A DNA stretch of 64,000 bases. Source: UTCHB3 sp964625575. GTDB lineage: Bacteria > Bacteroidota > Ignavibacteria > Ignavibacteriales > Ignavibacteriaceae. A model generated the notes under the pieces. That model saw nothing but the letters and a program-made list of their open reading frames with translations. It made no database searches and had not been told where the DNA came from. The stretch covers positions 62,001 through 126,000 of the forward strand of contig CAZVBQ010000006.1 in the NCBI GenBank assembly GCA_964625575.1, written 5' to 3'. Positions 63,412 to 64,000 of this stretch are shown here, piece by piece (position 1 is the stretch's first letter; each line of letters begins with the position of its first letter). The translations under genes were made by a program, and so were the position numbers.

Positions 63412-64000
63412 TTACTTTTTCCTGTACCATGAAGAAGGGAGCACCATTGTGGGGTCGGGGGTGCAATCTTCATCGAGCGGGTGCGGGAAAGTGGTGGCAA
63501 ATGAGGTGGCCTCCGCGCGGTCTTTTCTGTAGAAGGTAAATTCAAGGGCTTTTGGCACTTCGATTCCCATACGTTTTTCTGTTCCGCAGCAGTTGTTTGG
63601 ATGGATATGGACGATGTGAAAGTCCATCATCAGTTTGTCAAATATTGTTTTGCTGAGGTTGAAAAAATCGAGGCTGAACAGCTTCTGGAGCTCATGAAAT
63701 TCTACTGTTATTATCCTGAACCTTCTGAGGAGCCATTGTGGCATGCTGAACAAGACCAGAAATTCGGCGAATTCAATATCCATTTGAAGGATTGAATCAC
63801 CCTCTTTCCCCGCCATCGAGTTGTTGAACCACGTTTCCATCGAGATGGTGTTATCAGTGTCGAGAGGTCCGATAAACTTCTTTATAAAATGGAATTTATC
63901 GTGTCTGGTGGCGGGTCCCTCAACGGTACCGTCCGCCATATAAACATCCATCCCGAGGTTGGCGCACTCGAGTTCAAAATTGCTCAACAGCCCCACTCCG
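63412..64000 (-). CDS. FkbM-like methyltransferase, partial (5' end outside window)
   Basis: At least 194 residues of a SAM-dependent methyltransferase-like protein, cut by the right edge. The core MDIEFAEFLVL followed by FRIITVEFHEL matches the FkbM pattern, though the Gly of the usual MDIEGxE is Phe here. A HIHPNNCCG segment and a final EFTFYRKD follow. The GTG near 63996 is probably internal, since the SAM-binding part should lie further upstream. It lies 118 nt from wzz on the same strand, in the polysaccharide region. Confidence 0.65.
   Translation of the reverse strand, partial: GVGLLSNFELECANLGMDVYMADGTVEGPATRHDKFHFIKKFIGPLDTDNTISMETWFNNSMAGKEGDSILQMDIEFAEFLVLFSMPQWLLRRFRIITVEFHELQKLFSLDFFNLSKTIFDKLMMDFHIVHIHPNNCCGTEKRMGIEVPKALEFTFYRKDRAEATSFATTFPHPLDEDCTPDPTMVLPSSWYRKK

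Overview
The window (64 kb, moderate GC, one 100-base N gap at 30178-30277) is part of a draft chromosome, probably from a member of the Bacteroidota / Chlorobiota / Ignavibacteriota group. The evidence is gene content: a bTHX ribosomal protein, CTC-type L25, the periplasmic family usually mislabelled asparagine synthetase B, many orphan histidine kinases with an HDLRSPF-type H-box, DUF4097 and propeller lipoproteins, and a type I-B CRISPR system with Cas6b. I lean to an Ignavibacteria-like lineage, but no rRNA is present to prove it. TTG starts are frequent, and three genes seem to begin at a codon other than ATG, GTG or TTG.

Region 1 (1-13520) is a complete type I-B CRISPR-Cas locus on the minus strand: cas8b, cas7, cas5, cas3, cas6b, cas1, cas2 and cas4 in one tight operon, then a leader, then an array of 66 repeats and 65 spacers that runs off the left edge. 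In crRNA orientation the repeat ends in ATTGAAAC, so array and cas operon are read the same way and the newest spacers lie next to the leader at about 4721.

Region 2 (13521-23834) holds a duplicated hairpin-rich element, a lipoprotein, an ATP-grasp enzyme, peptidase T, a set of three co-oriented regulatory genes (STAS anti-sigma antagonist, RsbW-like ATPase, and a 761-residue protein with a sigma region-4-like helix-turn-helix), PdxB, a MORN/TonB protein and the tRNA-hydroxylating rhodanese TrhO. The three-gene set is the best candidate here for an undescribed system.

Region 3 (23875-42062) starts with an IS1182-type element inserted in the terminator of a small bTHX gene. It continues with DUF4097, three signalling or TPR genes, a low-complexity repeat block with the assembly gap, a class III sirtuin overlapping radA, a PAS kinase, a four-gene operon (aminotransferase, TPR protein, clpX, periplasmic protein), a YbdG-like MscS channel and a propeller lipoprotein.

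Region 4 (42063-48077) has an AAA/DUF4143 ATPase bracketed by matching repeat mosaics, then the rpsF-ssb-rpsR-rplI operon with a structured leader, and rplY, pth and prs.

Region 5 (48264-64000) has a membrane histidine kinase and then a surface-polysaccharide region. A plus-strand operon of six tightly packed genes (SDR-like, TIM barrel, GT2, FAD oxidoreductase, GT2, polytopic membrane protein) converges on a minus-strand operon (Wzz, Wzy/WaaL, Wzx, two glycosyltransferases). An FkbM-like methyltransferase is cut by the right edge.
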